Counted from the stretch's first letter, positions 26,501 through 36,516 are shown. The stretch: 49,700 bases of DNA from Prevotella sp. (GCA_022775985.1 JALFIM010000027.1:1-49700), one strand, 5' to 3'. Program-made: numbers and translations. Notes: a model not told the origin generated them from the sequence alone.

Positions 26501-29500
26501 ATGAAGAAAATCAACTTCTTATTAGTTTCCCTGTTGGCACTGCTCACAGGGTTGACGAAAGCCAACGCCGAGGTGACGTATCCATACCTTGTGGACTTCA
26601 ACACCGCCATCGACGTGAGCAGCGAGACGTTCGTGCCCGCTGACGGTTGGGAGCACCGCACTGACGGAGCGAACAAAAACATGAATGGTGATCTCTACTA
26701 TCCCACCTACACCTACAACGCCACCGGCGGTGTAGACGGCAGCGGATACCTTGAGGCCGGCACACAGAGGCTCAAAGACAAGGCCTACAATGAGGACTAC
26801 GACTGCCAGGACATGCTCGTGACACCAGAGATTACTGGCAAAGCCACCATCTATGTGAAGAGCAACGGCAAGTCAAACTCGTTCTTCAATGTATATGTAA
26901 TGAAGAAGAACAAGTTTGACAAATGGGCACCGTCTGGCAGTGCCATCATGGCCAAGTCGAGCTCCGACCTCGGCGACGGATGGGTGAAAGTGGAGATAGG
27001 CGACTTCACTGAGGCCACATACCTCGGTCTGCACGCCTCCAACATGGGCATGGACAACTTCGAGGTGACACAGGCTGCCGCCGTGAAGAAGTCGGTGAAG
27101 CTGAAAATACTTACCGCAGCATCCGATGACCTCAGTCCGCTCACCGATGCCGACCGCAACTATAAGTTGAAGTTCACGCTCACCGTGGTCAATGACGGTG
27201 AGGCCGACATCAAGGCCGATGATGCTGATTGCACCATCACCCTTATCAACTACGACACCAATGCAGAGATTGCCACCATCCCCCTGGGCGCAGACATCGC
27301 AGTAGGCGAGGAGAAAGAACTGCCCATAGAGTTCACCCTCAGCTACGACAAGTATCCGAAGAGCGCATATTACAAGCTGCGCGACAACCTCAGCAACACC
27401 ACAGCTACATGCTGGTCTACATTCAATCCGAAGCTCAACGAGCCGCAGATAAGCGTAGGCCGCTCATCAGGCTGGGGCACATACGACATACCGGCAGACC
27501 TTACCTGGGACTTAGGATTCATGCCTAAAGGCGACACCCTGGAGCTGCTCGTAGGCAACAAGGGCCAGAAAGAGCTGCACGTCACGGAGATTCTCACCAC
27601 CGGCGACATCACGGTAGCCAGCGCAGAGCCGTTCAGCGTGGCCAAGGACGGCAAAGACGTGCCCCTGACCGTCATCATGAACGGTGACAAGGTGGGCGAC
27701 AAGGCCGGCACACTGACCATCAAGTCAGACGGCGGTGACTTCACCGTCAACTTCACCGGCACCGTAATCAACCCCGCCACCACATGGTACGAGGGCTTCG
27801 AGACAAGCAGCAAAATACCTGCCGGCATGGAAGCTGTTGGCACTCCGCAGATATCAGCGAAGTCGGCTGTGCTGAAGACCACGAACAACCTCAAGCATTT
27901 CTACATGTACAGCTACAGTTCTCCGGTAGGCGTCATCACCCCGCTGCTTGACGTTGCCGAGGGCGACGTGCTGCACTTCATGGCAAGCATAGCATCATCA
28001 TGGAGCCCGAAGAGCCTGTTCGTGTACTACTCTGCCGACAAGAAGGACTGGACTCTGGCCAAGGAGTTCACCGCCGATGAGCTGACGAGCACGGCCATAA
28101 GCTCATACTATACGCTCAACAGACATGAGGTAAGCAACATACCCGCCGGTAAGTACTACGTGAAGTTCGAATCTGCCGGTGCATACATCGACGACATCTG
28201 CGGTATCAAGGCCGTGGAGCTCGACCACAACATGAAGCTCACGGCCACCAGCCTCCCCACCACAGGATCCGTGAACACCACCATAGAGCTGAGTGCTACA
28301 TTCTACAACGACAATCTGAAGGCCGAGAAAGCCGACGACTACACCGTGAAGTTCTACCTGGACGGTGAGGCTGTGGCCACAGCCCAGTCCAAGGACATAG
28401 AGTCTGGCGCGGAGGCTACGTTCCCGTTCAGCTACACTGCCCACGAGCCCGGCTCACACGAGATGTACATCGAGTTCCTCGCTGGCGACTACTCAGTGAA
28501 GACCGATGCCGTGACAGTAGAGTTTGCACCCGAGTCTGCCGACAAGGACGTGGTGACAGGCACTGCCAAGCAGCTCGCCAACTCTGCTCCTGTGAACGTA
28601 TATAGCGAGCAGTCGAGCGGCGTGGTGCTCTATCCCGCCAGCAAGCTGGCCGGTCTGAGCAAGGGCGACAAGATACAGAAGATTGTATTCAAAGGCTGGG
28701 GAGCATGGGGTTCCACAGGCACTCCGTACACCTCTCACCTCACAGTGTACATCCAGAATACCAAGTCATCGTTCATCAGTGAGCCGATCGGATACCCGAC
28801 ATCCACCACTGGCATGACCAAGATATACGACGACGACTACACATGGCCCGTGACCGCCAAGTCGGCCAGCGACCAGTCCAACCTCAATGCTGCCGAGCCT
28901 ATGCTCACGCTCAACCTTGCTGAGCCGTTCGAGTACGACGGTGACAACATCAAGATGACATTCGTGAACATGGGTGAGAGCTACCGCAACGTGAAGTTCG
29001 AGCTTGAGGAGTCGGCATCAAACCTCTGCTGGGTAATCAACGGCAACAACATAGAGGACATCGACTACGACTACGGCCCATTCTTCGAGAAGCAGGCTCT
29101 GCCTGTGGCACACTTCATAATGGAGGGTAAGCCCAGCATCGTAAGCGGAACCGTGAAGGACAAGAGCGGCAACGCTATCGCAGGTGCCGACATCACGCTG
29201 AAGAGCGGTGAGGTAGAGTACTACGGCAAGTCAGACAATGAGGGCAACTACACCGTGAAGGCTCTGAAGGGCGACCTCAGCTATGAGGCCACCACCACTG
29301 CCGAAGGTTATGACGCTGCCACGGCAAGCGTAGCACTCGACGGCACACCTGCCGACGTAGAGCTGGCACTCGCCGACAAGACATACGCCGATGCAGCCAA
29401 GGAGGCAGTGGTTCTGCCTATCAGCATCGATGGCGAGACAGCCGCACAGTTCGGTAAGTTCTACTATCTGACGAGCTATGCCGAGGGCGTGGCCACCTTC

Positions 29501-29983
29501 AACCTGGCCAAGAGCGTCACGGCATACACTCCGTACATCTTCGTTCCGAACAAGGATGTCAAGCTCTCTGACCTTGAGGCACTCATCGCCGAGGAGCCCA
29601 AGAGCTTCAACACGCTCCTCGATGCTACGAAGCTGAACGACATCACCGCCGAGGGTCTGACCTTCGCAGGTATGCTCAACAGGCAGAGCATCGTGTCGGC
29701 TGCCGACAACAACGTGCTGACATTCGACGGAGAGCAGTTCGTAAAGACCGCTGCCGAGAACGCATACAGCTTGCCTCTCTCTGCCGTGCTGAAGACAACT
29801 GCCGACGTAGAGACCGTGACGGTAGTGCTCTCTGACGTAGCCACTGGCATCAACGGTGTGAATGCCGAGGCTGCCGGCGACGGTAAGATATACACTATCA
29901 GCGGCATCGAGGTAGGCAAGAATGCCAAGAACCTCCAGCCCGGCGTATATGTGAAGAACGGCAAGAAGTTCATCGTAAGATAA
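26501..29983 (+). CDS. Very large secreted choice-of-anchor J protein with T9SS-like tail
   Basis: 1160 residues. It has a signal peptide (MKKINFLLVSLLALLTGLTK..., ending ANA), a choice-of-anchor J domain (about 25-195), a CARDB-like region and an ASH/DUF1573-like Ig segment (about 340-420). A second jelly-roll domain starts at TTWYEGFETS, and more Ig-like modules follow. A carboxypeptidase-regulatory (CnaB-like) domain begins GTVKDKSGNAIAGADI. The tail YTISGIEVGKNAKNLQPGVY to KKFIVR resembles T9SS sorting tails. It is laid out like the protein encoded upstream but does not look like a close copy, and its codon use is less GC-biased. Likely cell-surface; ligand unknown. Confidence 0.88.
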   Translation: MKKINFLLVSLLALLTGLTKANAEVTYPYLVDFNTAIDVSSETFVPADGWEHRTDGANKNMNGDLYYPTYTYNATGGVDGSGYLEAGTQRLKDKAYNEDYDCQDMLVTPEITGKATIYVKSNGKSNSFFNVYVMKKNKFDKWAPSGSAIMAKSSSDLGDGWVKVEIGDFTEATYLGLHASNMGMDNFEVTQAAAVKKSVKLKILTAASDDLSPLTDADRNYKLKFTLTVVNDGEADIKADDADCTITLINYDTNAEIATIPLGADIAVGEEKELPIEFTLSYDKYPKSAYYKLRDNLSNTTATCWSTFNPKLNEPQISVGRSSGWGTYDIPADLTWDLGFMPKGDTLELLVGNKGQKELHVTEILTTGDITVASAEPFSVAKDGKDVPLTVIMNGDKVGDKAGTLTIKSDGGDFTVNFTGTVINPATTWYEGFETSSKIPAGMEAVGTPQISAKSAVLKTTNNLKHFYMYSYSSPVGVITPLLDVAEGDVLHFMASIASSWSPKSLFVYYSADKKDWTLAKEFTADELTSTAISSYYTLNRHEVSNIPAGKYYVKFESAGAYIDDICGIKAVELDHNMKLTATSLPTTGSVNTTIELSATFYNDNLKAEKADDYTVKFYLDGEAVATAQSKDIESGAEATFPFSYTAHEPGSHEMYIEFLAGDYSVKTDAVTVEFAPESADKDVVTGTAKQLANSAPVNVYSEQSSGVVLYPASKLAGLSKGDKIQKIVFKGWGAWGSTGTPYTSHLTVYIQNTKSSFISEPIGYPTSTTGMTKIYDDDYTWPVTAKSASDQSNLNAAEPMLTLNLAEPFEYDGDNIKMTFVNMGESYRNVKFELEESASNLCWVINGNNIEDIDYDYGPFFEKQALPVAHFIMEGKPSIVSGTVKDKSGNAIAGADITLKSGEVEYYGKSDNEGNYTVKALKGDLSYEATTTAEGYDAATASVALDGTPADVELALADKTYADAAKEAVVLPISIDGETAAQFGKFYYLTSYAEGVATFNLAKSVTAYTPYIFVPNKDVKLSDLEALIAEEPKSFNTLLDATKLNDITAEGLTFAGMLNRQSIVSAADNNVLTFDGEQFVKTAAENAYSLPLSAVLKTTADVETVTVVLSDVATGINGVNAEAAGDGKIYTISGIEVGKNAKNLQPGVYVKNGKKFIVR

Positions 29984-30032
29984 CACAAGCCATATCATAG
30001 CGGCGGCTGGCCACGCTGGCTGCCACTTACTA

Positions 30033-30075
30033 CAACAATCCCGGCCGCGCACTGCGTGGTCGGGATTGTTGTTTC
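30033..30075 (+). terminator. Intrinsic terminator of the second surface protein
   Basis: CAACAATCCCG (30033-30043) pairs with CGGGATTGTTG (30061-30071), with inner GCC/GGT pairing, followed by TTTCT. It is a strong + strand terminator 50 bp after the stop. Confidence 0.88.
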
Positions 30076-30092
30076 TACATACTTGCATGACA

Positions 30093-30170
30093 CTTTTTTG
30101 CCATGCCAATATGACATGGCAAAAAAGAAAAGCGTGCATGGCGCAGCCTAAGCTGTCGTCATGCACGCTT
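30093..30170. terminator. Two hairpins between converging genes (trxA side)
   Basis: CTTTTTTGCCATG (30093-30105) pairs with CATGGCAAAAAAG (30115-30127), flanked by T and A runs, so it can terminate both strands. Next, AAGCGTGCATG (30130-30140) pairs with CATGCACGCTT (30160-30170). With the hairpin at 30033, three stem-loops stand in a row between the surface-protein gene and trxA. Confidence 0.8.
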
Positions 30171-30211
30171 CATGTTGTCATACGGCGTGTATCGCCGATA
30201 TGTCGGTGCTG

Positions 30212-30526
30212 TCAGAGCAATGCGTCGAAGTGCTCCTTCAGCTTGTTCTTGGGCATAGCGCCCACGAGCTTGTTCACGAGCTCACCGTTCTTGAAGAAGA
30301 GCAGCGTGGGGACAGACATCACACCATACTCTGCTGCAATGTCATCGTTCTCCTCAACGTCGCACTTGCCCACTACTATCTTGCCGTCGTACTCCTTGGC
30401 AAGTTCTGATACTATGGGGCCGAGCATGCGGCACGGGCCACACCATGTAGCCCACAGGTCTACCACCAGAGGCTGGCTGCCATTCTTGAGGGCTTCGAAA
30501 TTCTCTTTAGTGATTGTTACTTCCAT
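30212..30526 (-). CDS. trxA: Thioredoxin
   Basis: 104 residues, a normal thioredoxin length, with the redox motif WCGPC at 28-32 and the cis-Pro segment VMSVPTLLFFKNGE. It reduces disulfides in cytosolic proteins. It lies downstream of dnaE on the same strand, after a 230-bp spacer full of 22-bp tandem repeats. No obvious TAnnTTTG element precedes it, so it may be read from the dnaE promoter or from an unrecognised one. Confidence 0.96.
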   Translation of the reverse strand: MEVTITKENFEALKNGSQPLVVDLWATWCGPCRMLGPIVSELAKEYDGKIVVGKCDVEENDDIAAEYGVMSVPTLLFFKNGELVNKLVGAMPKNKLKEHFDALL

Positions 30527-30549
30527 TATTGTTCCTTTTATTTGTTTTT

Positions 30550-30704
30550 ATTATTTCTGTTGTTTGTCTTGATTATTCCTGTTGTTTGTCTTGATTATTC
30601 CTGTTGCTTGTCTTGACTATTCTTGCTGCATTGCCTTGACCATTCTTGCTTTTGTATTGACTACTCCAGCAGTTTCGCCTTGACTATACAGGCTGTTTGC
30701 ATTG
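30550..30704. repeat. 22-bp tandem repeat upstream of trxA
   Basis: Seven units: 30550-30571, 30572-30593, 30594-30615, 30616-30638, 30639-30659, 30660-30682, 30683-30704, each 21-23 bp. The first three are nearly identical (core CTGTTGTTTGTCTTG) and later ones diverge progressively; an eighth trails off. As the transcript runs (minus strand) the unit is A/C-rich (CAAGACAAACAACAGG). It lies just upstream of trxA. Confidence 0.92.
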
Positions 30705-30759
30705 ACTGTACTCTTCATTCTGCAAATAGCATGCCACCACTATGCAGTGCCGCACATTG

Positions 30760-33700
30760 TCAGTTGACTGTAAAACTCAGCGCGGAGTCTGACTCTATGA
30801 AATCGGTAAGCTCACTTACGAGGTTCACTCCGCCTATCGTGCTGCGCATCATGACGGTCTCGGAGGAGCCGGGCTGCAAGATGTTGAAGTACACCTGCGT
30901 GTTGCCGGGATTGTCCTTGACTATCGTAGAGAGCTCTTCCACGGTGATGTCCGTCACCATTGTCGGGTCAACGTTTATTGTTATGCGGTCAATGCTCTTC
31001 TCCTTCACGGTCTGAAGATAGCTCACACTTTCTATTCTCATGTCCACGAAGTCGCTGCCCTGGAACTTCTGGCTGTATGATATAGCCATATACAGCGAGC
31101 TGCCCACCTGGAACCATCCGCTGTACTTGCCCCAATCGTCGCCGAAGAGAGCAAGCTCGCCGTCGCCGTCGTAGTCCTCCATCTTCACGATACCGTAAGG
31201 TTTGTTCTTCTTTGTCATGCCGGTGCGCACCCCTGTGACTATGCCTCCCACCGTGACCCTGCTCTTCTTCAGCAGCTCTTTCTTGTCATCCAGCTCGCTG
31301 CAATGGGTGTTGCACAGGTTCTTCAGCACCACGCTGTAATCATCGAGAGGATGTCCTGAGATGTATATGCCCACGAGGTCGCGCTCGCGGTTGAGTCTTT
31401 CGAGCGTACTCCAAGGCTCTGCGTCGGGCACGGGCGGCGTAGCTATCTCCACGGCCTCGCTGTCGCCGAAGAGCGAGTTGCTCGCCTCCGCCTTCTCAGC
31501 CTGATAGAGCTGTCCGTAGCGCACGAGCGAGTCGAGGAACACATCGCCCTTGCTGTTGGCACCGAAGTACTGCTCACGCTTTATGCCGAAGCTGTCGAAG
31601 CCTCCACAAAGGGCAAGACTCTCAAACGCCTTGCGGTTGACCGCCGACAGGCTCACGCGCTCGGCGAAATCGAACACCGACTTGTACGGGCCGTTCTTCT
31701 GGCGCTCATCTATGATAGCCTGGGCCGCAGCCTCGCCCATACCCTTCACGGCGGCGAGGCCGAAGCGTATCTCTCCGTTCTTGTTGGCGGCGAACTTCTG
31801 CCAACTCTCGTTGACATCCGGGCCAAGACACTTCACGCCCATGGCCTTGCACTCGCTCATGAGCTTCGTTATCTTGCCTATGTCGTTGAGACATCGGCTC
31901 ATGTTTCCGGCCATGAACTCGGCCGGATAGTGCGCCTTGAGATACGCCGTCTGGTACGACACCCATGAGTAGCAGGTGGCATGCGACTTGTTGAAGGCAT
32001 ACGAAGCGAACTTCTCCCAGTCTGTCCATATCTTGTCAAGCACCTTAGGGTCGTGTCCGTTGGCCACGCCTCCGGCCAGGAACTTGCCCTTCATGCTGTC
32101 TACTATCTCCTTCTTCTTCTTACCCATGGCCTTACGGAGAGCATCGCTCTCACCACGGGTGAAGTTGGCAAGCTGTCGGGAGAGGAGCATGACCTGCTCC
32201 TGATACACCGTGATGCCGTAGGTGTCCTTCAAGTACTTCTCCATACACGGTATGTCGTACTTTATCTCCTCCTGCCCGTTCTTGCGGCGGATGAACGACG
32301 GTATGTAGTCCATAGGGCCCGGACGGTAGAGCGCGTTCATGGCTATGAGGTCCTCAAACACCGTGGGGTGCAGCTCACGGAGATACTTCTGCATGCCGGC
32401 AGACTCAAACTGGAAGGTGCCTATGGTGCGTCCCTCCTGGTAGAGCTTGAACGTAAGCTCGTCGTCTATGGGTATATTGTCGAGGTCGAGGGTGAAACCG
32501 TGCGTTATACGTATGTTCTCCACGGTCTCCTTCATTATAGACAGCGTAGACAGACCGAGGAAGTCCATCTTTATAAGTCCCGTCTCCTCGATGACATGTC
32601 CGTCATACTGCGTGGCGAGCAACTTATGCCCGGGGTCTGACTTGTCGTCGGCCGTAGACACAGGCACCCAGTCGCTGATGGCATCGCGGCAGATGATGGT
32701 GCCGCAGGCGTGTATGCCCGTGCCGCGCACCGTGCCCTCAAGCATCTTGGCGTACTTTATAGTGTTGCGCATCTGCGGGTCGGCACTCGCCTCAGCGTCG
32801 CGCAACTCAGGCACGCACTTTATGGCATTGGGGAGGTTCATCTTCAGACCGTCGGGCAGTTTGTCGGGGATTGCCTTGCAGAGAGCGTTGGAGACGGGCA
32901 GCGGCAGCTTCTCCACACGAGCCACATCCTTTATGGAGTTCTTGGTGGCCATGGTGCCGTAGGTGATGATGTGCGCCACCTTGTCGTGCCCATACTTGTC
33001 CTCCACCCACTCAAGCACACGTCCACGGCCATCGTCATCGAAGTCGGTGTCGATATCAGGGAGCGAGATACGGTCGGGATTGAGGAAACGCTCGAACAGC
33101 AGGTCGTACTTCATCGGGTCTATCTTGGTGATGCCGAGACAGTAGGCCACCACCGATCCTGCGGCCGAACCACGTCCCGGGCCCACCATTACGCCCAGTT
33201 GGTCGCGGGCGGAGTTGATGAAGTCCTGCACGATAAGGAAGTAGCCGGGGAATCCCATGGTTTTCATTATGTGCAGCTCAAACTTCACGCGCTCGTCAAC
33301 GTCATCGGGCAGCGGGTCGCCATAGAGCCTTCTGGCACCGTCGTAGGCCAGTTTGGCGAGGTAGTCGGCCTCAAACTTTATGCGGTATATCTTGTCTATG
33401 CCCCCAAGACGCTTTATCTTCTTGTCGGCCTCTTCCTTGGGCAGCGGGTTCTCACCGTTCTCATCGGTGGTGAACTCACGGTATATGTCGTCAGGGGTGT
33501 ACTTCTTGCGTGTGTCGTCCTCGGTGCCGAACTCCTCGGGTATGGGGAAGAACGGCATGATGGGGGCGTGGTCTATGCTGTACGTCTCCACCTTATCGAG
33601 TATCTCCACGGTGTTGGCGAGGGCCTCGGGGACATCGGCGAACACATCGTTCATCTCGCCGCGCGTCTTGAACCACTCCTGCTTGGAGTAGAGCATACGC

Positions 33701-34467
33701 TTGGGGTCGTCGAGATCCTTGCCTGTGGCCAGGCACAACAGGTGGTCGTGGGCCTCGGCGTTCTCCTGGTCTACGAAGTGGGCGTCGTTGGTACACACCA
33801 CCTTGATGCCGTACTCCTTGGCCAACTCAAGTATCACGCGGTTGGCCTTCTGCTGCAACGGGAAGGTCTCGCGGTTGGCCCTTATCGTCGGGTCTTTCAC
33901 CTCATGCCGCTGTATCTCAAGGTAGTAGTCGTCGCCGAACACCCGCCTGTACCACTCTATGGCCTCGCGTGCCCCGGCCACGTCGCCGGCGAGAATCTTC
34001 TTGGGCACCTCACCGGCTATACAGGCGGAGCATACTATCAAGTCCTCGTGATACTTCTCGAGGTCGGCACGGTCGGTACGCGGACGCATATAGTAGCCGT
34101 CCACCCAAGCGCGTGACACCAGTTTTATGAGATTCTTGTATCCATGGTAGTTCTTGGCGAGCACTATGAGGTGGTAGCCACTCATGTCTCCGTTCTCCTT
34201 CACCTTGTCCTCCTTGCGGTGATGGGCCACGTACATCTCGCAGCCGAATATGGGCTTGAACAGCTCCTTACCCTCCTTCTCGAGCTTACCGTTCACCTTC
34301 TTGCAGTAATTGTAGAACTCCTTTATGCCGAACATGTTGCCATGATCGGTGATGGCCATGCCACGCATGCCGTCGCCGATAGCCTTGTCCACGAGTTTCT
34401 GCACGCTTGACTGACCATCAAGAATGGAGTAGTAAGTATGAACGTGTAAATGAACGAAATCTTCCAT
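30760..34467 (-). CDS. dnaE: DNA polymerase III alpha subunit
   Basis: 1235 residues, full length for the Bacteroidetes DnaE type. It starts with a PHP domain (FVHLHVHTYYSILDGQSSV), has the polymerase active site around LPDIDTDFDDDGR with its catalytic aspartates, then FQFESAGMQ and TCYSWVSYQTAYLKAHYPAEF in the fingers, and an OB domain near RVTVGGIVTGVRTGMTKKN. It is the catalytic core of chromosomal replication. It shares a divergent promoter region with psd, and both promoters are near consensus. Confidence 0.98.
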   Translation of the reverse strand: MEDFVHLHVHTYYSILDGQSSVQKLVDKAIGDGMRGMAITDHGNMFGIKEFYNYCKKVNGKLEKEGKELFKPIFGCEMYVAHHRKEDKVKENGDMSGYHLIVLAKNYHGYKNLIKLVSRAWVDGYYMRPRTDRADLEKYHEDLIVCSACIAGEVPKKILAGDVAGAREAIEWYRRVFGDDYYLEIQRHEVKDPTIRANRETFPLQQKANRVILELAKEYGIKVVCTNDAHFVDQENAEAHDHLLCLATGKDLDDPKRMLYSKQEWFKTRGEMNDVFADVPEALANTVEILDKVETYSIDHAPIMPFFPIPEEFGTEDDTRKKYTPDDIYREFTTDENGENPLPKEEADKKIKRLGGIDKIYRIKFEADYLAKLAYDGARRLYGDPLPDDVDERVKFELHIMKTMGFPGYFLIVQDFINSARDQLGVMVGPGRGSAAGSVVAYCLGITKIDPMKYDLLFERFLNPDRISLPDIDTDFDDDGRGRVLEWVEDKYGHDKVAHIITYGTMATKNSIKDVARVEKLPLPVSNALCKAIPDKLPDGLKMNLPNAIKCVPELRDAEASADPQMRNTIKYAKMLEGTVRGTGIHACGTIICRDAISDWVPVSTADDKSDPGHKLLATQYDGHVIEETGLIKMDFLGLSTLSIMKETVENIRITHGFTLDLDNIPIDDELTFKLYQEGRTIGTFQFESAGMQKYLRELHPTVFEDLIAMNALYRPGPMDYIPSFIRRKNGQEEIKYDIPCMEKYLKDTYGITVYQEQVMLLSRQLANFTRGESDALRKAMGKKKKEIVDSMKGKFLAGGVANGHDPKVLDKIWTDWEKFASYAFNKSHATCYSWVSYQTAYLKAHYPAEFMAGNMSRCLNDIGKITKLMSECKAMGVKCLGPDVNESWQKFAANKNGEIRFGLAAVKGMGEAAAQAIIDERQKNGPYKSVFDFAERVSLSAVNRKAFESLALCGGFDSFGIKREQYFGANSKGDVFLDSLVRYGQLYQAEKAEASNSLFGDSEAVEIATPPVPDAEPWSTLERLNRERDLVGIYISGHPLDDYSVVLKNLCNTHCSELDDKKELLKKSRVTVGGIVTGVRTGMTKKNKPYGIVKMEDYDGDGELALFGDDWGKYSGWFQVGSSLYMAISYSQKFQGSDFVDMRIESVSYLQTVKEKSIDRITINVDPTMVTDITVEELSTIVKDNPGNTQVYFNILQPGSSETVMMRSTIGGVNLVSELTDFIESDSALSFTVN

Positions 34468-34488
34468 GAAAAGTTACAATTTGGAAGT

Positions 34489-34520
34489 CAAAGTTAAGGT
34501 TTATATTCGAGATACGCAAA
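34489..34520 (-). promoter_or_regulatory. Promoter of dnaE
   Basis: On the minus strand the -7 element is TAACTTTG (34489-34496), with -33 TTTG at 34517-34520 and a spacer of exactly 20 nt. Transcription would start near 34483, a short leader of about 15 nt before ATG 34467. Confidence 0.8.
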
Positions 34521-34536
34521 AGAATGAGATGATTTT

Positions 34537-34568
34537 TTTGCCAGACTGACAAAAAACATTTACCTTTG
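34537..34568 (+). promoter_or_regulatory. Promoter of psd
   Basis: -33 TTTG at 34537-34540, 20-nt spacer, -7 TACCTTTG at 34561-34568. It is a consensus Bacteroidetes promoter about 25 bp before ATG 34594 and is back to back with the dnaE promoter. Confidence 0.82.
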
Positions 34569-34593
34569 CAAAACAATTACTGTTTCGACTACT

Positions 34594-35286
34594 ATGATTA
34601 AAAATATAAAGAAATTCAAGAAGATACGCTTACACCGCGAGGGTACGGACACACTGCTTTACGGCTTCATCTTCATAGCAGCCATCGCCTTGCTGTTGTG
34701 GCGCTACATCGACAACAAGGCCCCGTTCTGGTGCTTCACGGTAGTAATGACGACAGTATATTGTATCGTAGTGAATTTCTTCAGGTGCCCCATACGCTTC
34801 TTTCCCCAGGAAAATACAGAGAACATAGTCGTCGCACCGGCCGACGGACGCATCGTGGTGATAGAGGAAGTGGAGGAGAACGAGTACTTCCACGACCGCA
34901 GACTCATGATAAGCATATTCATGAGTCTATTCAACGTGCATGCCAACTGGTTCCCAGTAGACGGCAAGGTGAAGTTCGTGCATCACAAGAACGGCAACTA
35001 CCACAAGGCATGGCTGCCCAAGGCCAGTGAGGAGAACGAGCATGCCGACATCATGCTCACCACTCCCGGCGGCGATGACATACTCTGCCGCCAGATAGCA
35101 GGAGCCGTGGCCCGCCGCATAGTGACCTACGCCAAGGAGGGAGAGGACTGCTACATAGACGAGCATCTGGGCTTCATAAAGTTCGGCTCACGCGTAGACG
35201 TGTACCTGCCGTTGGGCACTGAGGTATGCGTGAAGATGGGACAGGCCACCACCGGCGACCAGACCATCATAGCGAAACTGAAGTAA
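34594..35286 (+). CDS. psd: Phosphatidylserine decarboxylase
   Basis: Makes phosphatidylethanolamine from phosphatidylserine at the inner membrane. The 230-residue protein has N-terminal hydrophobic segments (about 24-40 and 45-60), [30 protein letters not shown] and near the C-terminus [10 protein letters not shown]. There the Gly-Ser bond is the expected self-cleavage site that creates the pyruvoyl group. Size fits the short Psd class. pssA, which makes its substrate, follows. Confidence 0.95.
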   Translation: MIKNIKKFKKIRLHREGTDTLLYGFIFIAAIALLLWRYIDNKAPFWCFTVVMTTVYCIVVNFFRCPIRFFPQENTENIVVAPADGRIVVIEEVEENEYFHDRRLMISIFMSLFNVHANWFPVDGKVKFVHHKNGNYHKAWLPKASEENEHADIMLTTPGGDDILCRQIAGAVARRIVTYAKEGEDCYIDEHLGFIKFGSRVDVYLPLGTEVCVKMGQATTGDQTIIAKLK

Positions 35287-35401
35287 ACCCATGCCACGGC
35301 GTGCCTTCACGGCACCGCATACCCAAGACATACCGCAGCGGCGCGGCCACAGCGCGTGCCGCCGCTTACATCACAAAAGTCAGAATTAGGAGGATATTGA
35401 C

Positions 35402-36124
35402 GTGAGAGCTATTACAAGAATCATACCTAACACCCTTACCTGCTGCAATCTCGTGTCGGGATGTGTCGCCACCTCGTTCGCCTTCAGCGGCAACGCGAGG
35501 CTCGCCCTCCTGTGGATAATCATAGGAGCGGTGTTCGACTTCTTCGACGGCATGAGCGCACGACTGCTCAACGTATCGTCACCGATAGGCAAGGAGCTCG
35601 ACTCACTGGCCGATGACGTGACGTTCGGAGTGGCTCCTGCCACCATTATTTTCTCTGAGCTGAAGGTCATGGACTACCCTGCCATCATGGAGGCCACGCG
35701 CAGCTGGCTCCCCTACTTCGCCTACGTAGTGGCCGCTTTCTCCGCGCTGCGCCTCGCGAAGTTCAACCTCGACGAGCGGCAGACCACCTCATTCATCGGT
35801 CTCCCCACCCCGGCCAACGCGCTGCTGTGGGGCTCTCTCATCGCCACACGCACCGACTGGGTGGAGAGCTCCACCATGATGGTGCCCGTGATGCTGCTGC
35901 TCATCTGCCTGTCGTCATGGCTCTTGGTGTGCGAGTTGCCAATGTTCGCCCTCAAGTTCAAGCACTGGGGGCTGAAAGGCAACGAGATAAAGTACAGCTT
36001 CATGTGCGGATCGGTCATAGCATTCACCGTGATAGGGCCGCTCGACAGCTTCTGGCTCATCATCATAGCATACATTGTGGTGTCGGCATTGCTCCACGTC
36101 AACACGCTGCGCAAGGCCGGCTGA
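35402..36124 (+). CDS. pssA: CDP-diacylglycerol-serine O-phosphatidyltransferase
   Basis: Makes phosphatidylserine from CDP-diacylglycerol and serine. The 240-residue, multi-spanning membrane protein carries the CDP-alcohol phosphotransferase signature DGMSAR...G...D...D (about residues 49-74). The start is GTG 35402, supported by a strong AGGAGG about 9 nt upstream, unusual in a genome with few Shine-Dalgarno sites. Just downstream of psd, it completes a phosphatidylethanolamine module. Confidence 0.95.
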   Translation: MRAITRIIPNTLTCCNLVSGCVATSFAFSGNARLALLWIIIGAVFDFFDGMSARLLNVSSPIGKELDSLADDVTFGVAPATIIFSELKVMDYPAIMEATRSWLPYFAYVVAAFSALRLAKFNLDERQTTSFIGLPTPANALLWGSLIATRTDWVESSTMMVPVMLLLICLSSWLLVCELPMFALKFKHWGLKGNEIKYSFMCGSVIAFTVIGPLDSFWLIIIAYIVVSALLHVNTLRKAG

Positions 36125-36154
36125 CGAACAGGCCCGGGCCGACAGCATGGGCAA

Positions 36155-36243
36155 GCATGCCACGAGCCACGGCTAAAGCATGCCACGAACCACGACTGAA
36201 TGGGCCACGAGCCACACTAAATGCACCACAAACCACGACTAAA
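36155..36243 (+). repeat. Tandem 21-24-bp repeat upstream of DUF4834
   Basis: Four units: 36155-36177, 36178-36201, 36202-36222, 36223-36243, with shared core CCACGAACCACGACTAAA. The array is A/C-rich on the coding strand and ends 12 bp before the DUF4834 start codon. It resembles the leader arrays of trxA and aroA in period and composition but not in exact sequence. Confidence 0.8.
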
Positions 36244-36255
36244 GACAATACAACG

Positions 36256-36516
36256 ATGTTCAAGTTTCTCATTATATTCACGTTATTAGTATTCGGTGTG
36301 ATATTCCTGCTTGGCGGTGTCACGTTCCTTACCATATTCAGAGGCATGACACACATAAGCAGACGCGCCGGCCATAATGCCTCACGCCGCAGCCGACAGC
36401 AGCAGCACGACCGCGACCATGACCGCTACTGCGTGATAGACAAGCGCACGGACAAGGAGAAAAACCAGAAGATATTTGACAAGGACGAGGGCGAATACGT
36501 ACACTTCGAGGAGTAG
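36256..36516 (+). CDS. DUF4834 family membrane protein
   Basis: 86 residues. One N-terminal membrane helix (MFKFLIIFTLLVFGVIFLLG onwards) leads to a basic, Gln/Arg-rich linker and a C-terminal IFDKDEGEYVHFEE, the conserved end of DUF4834 (typically KKVFDKNEGEYVDYEE). The family is Bacteroidetes-specific with no known role. The start at ATG 36256 is set by the conserved MFKFL opening. It probably follows pssA on the same transcript. Confidence 0.85.
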   Translation: MFKFLIIFTLLVFGVIFLLGGVTFLTIFRGMTHISRRAGHNASRRSRQQQHDRDHDRYCVIDKRTDKEKNQKIFDKDEGEYVHFEE

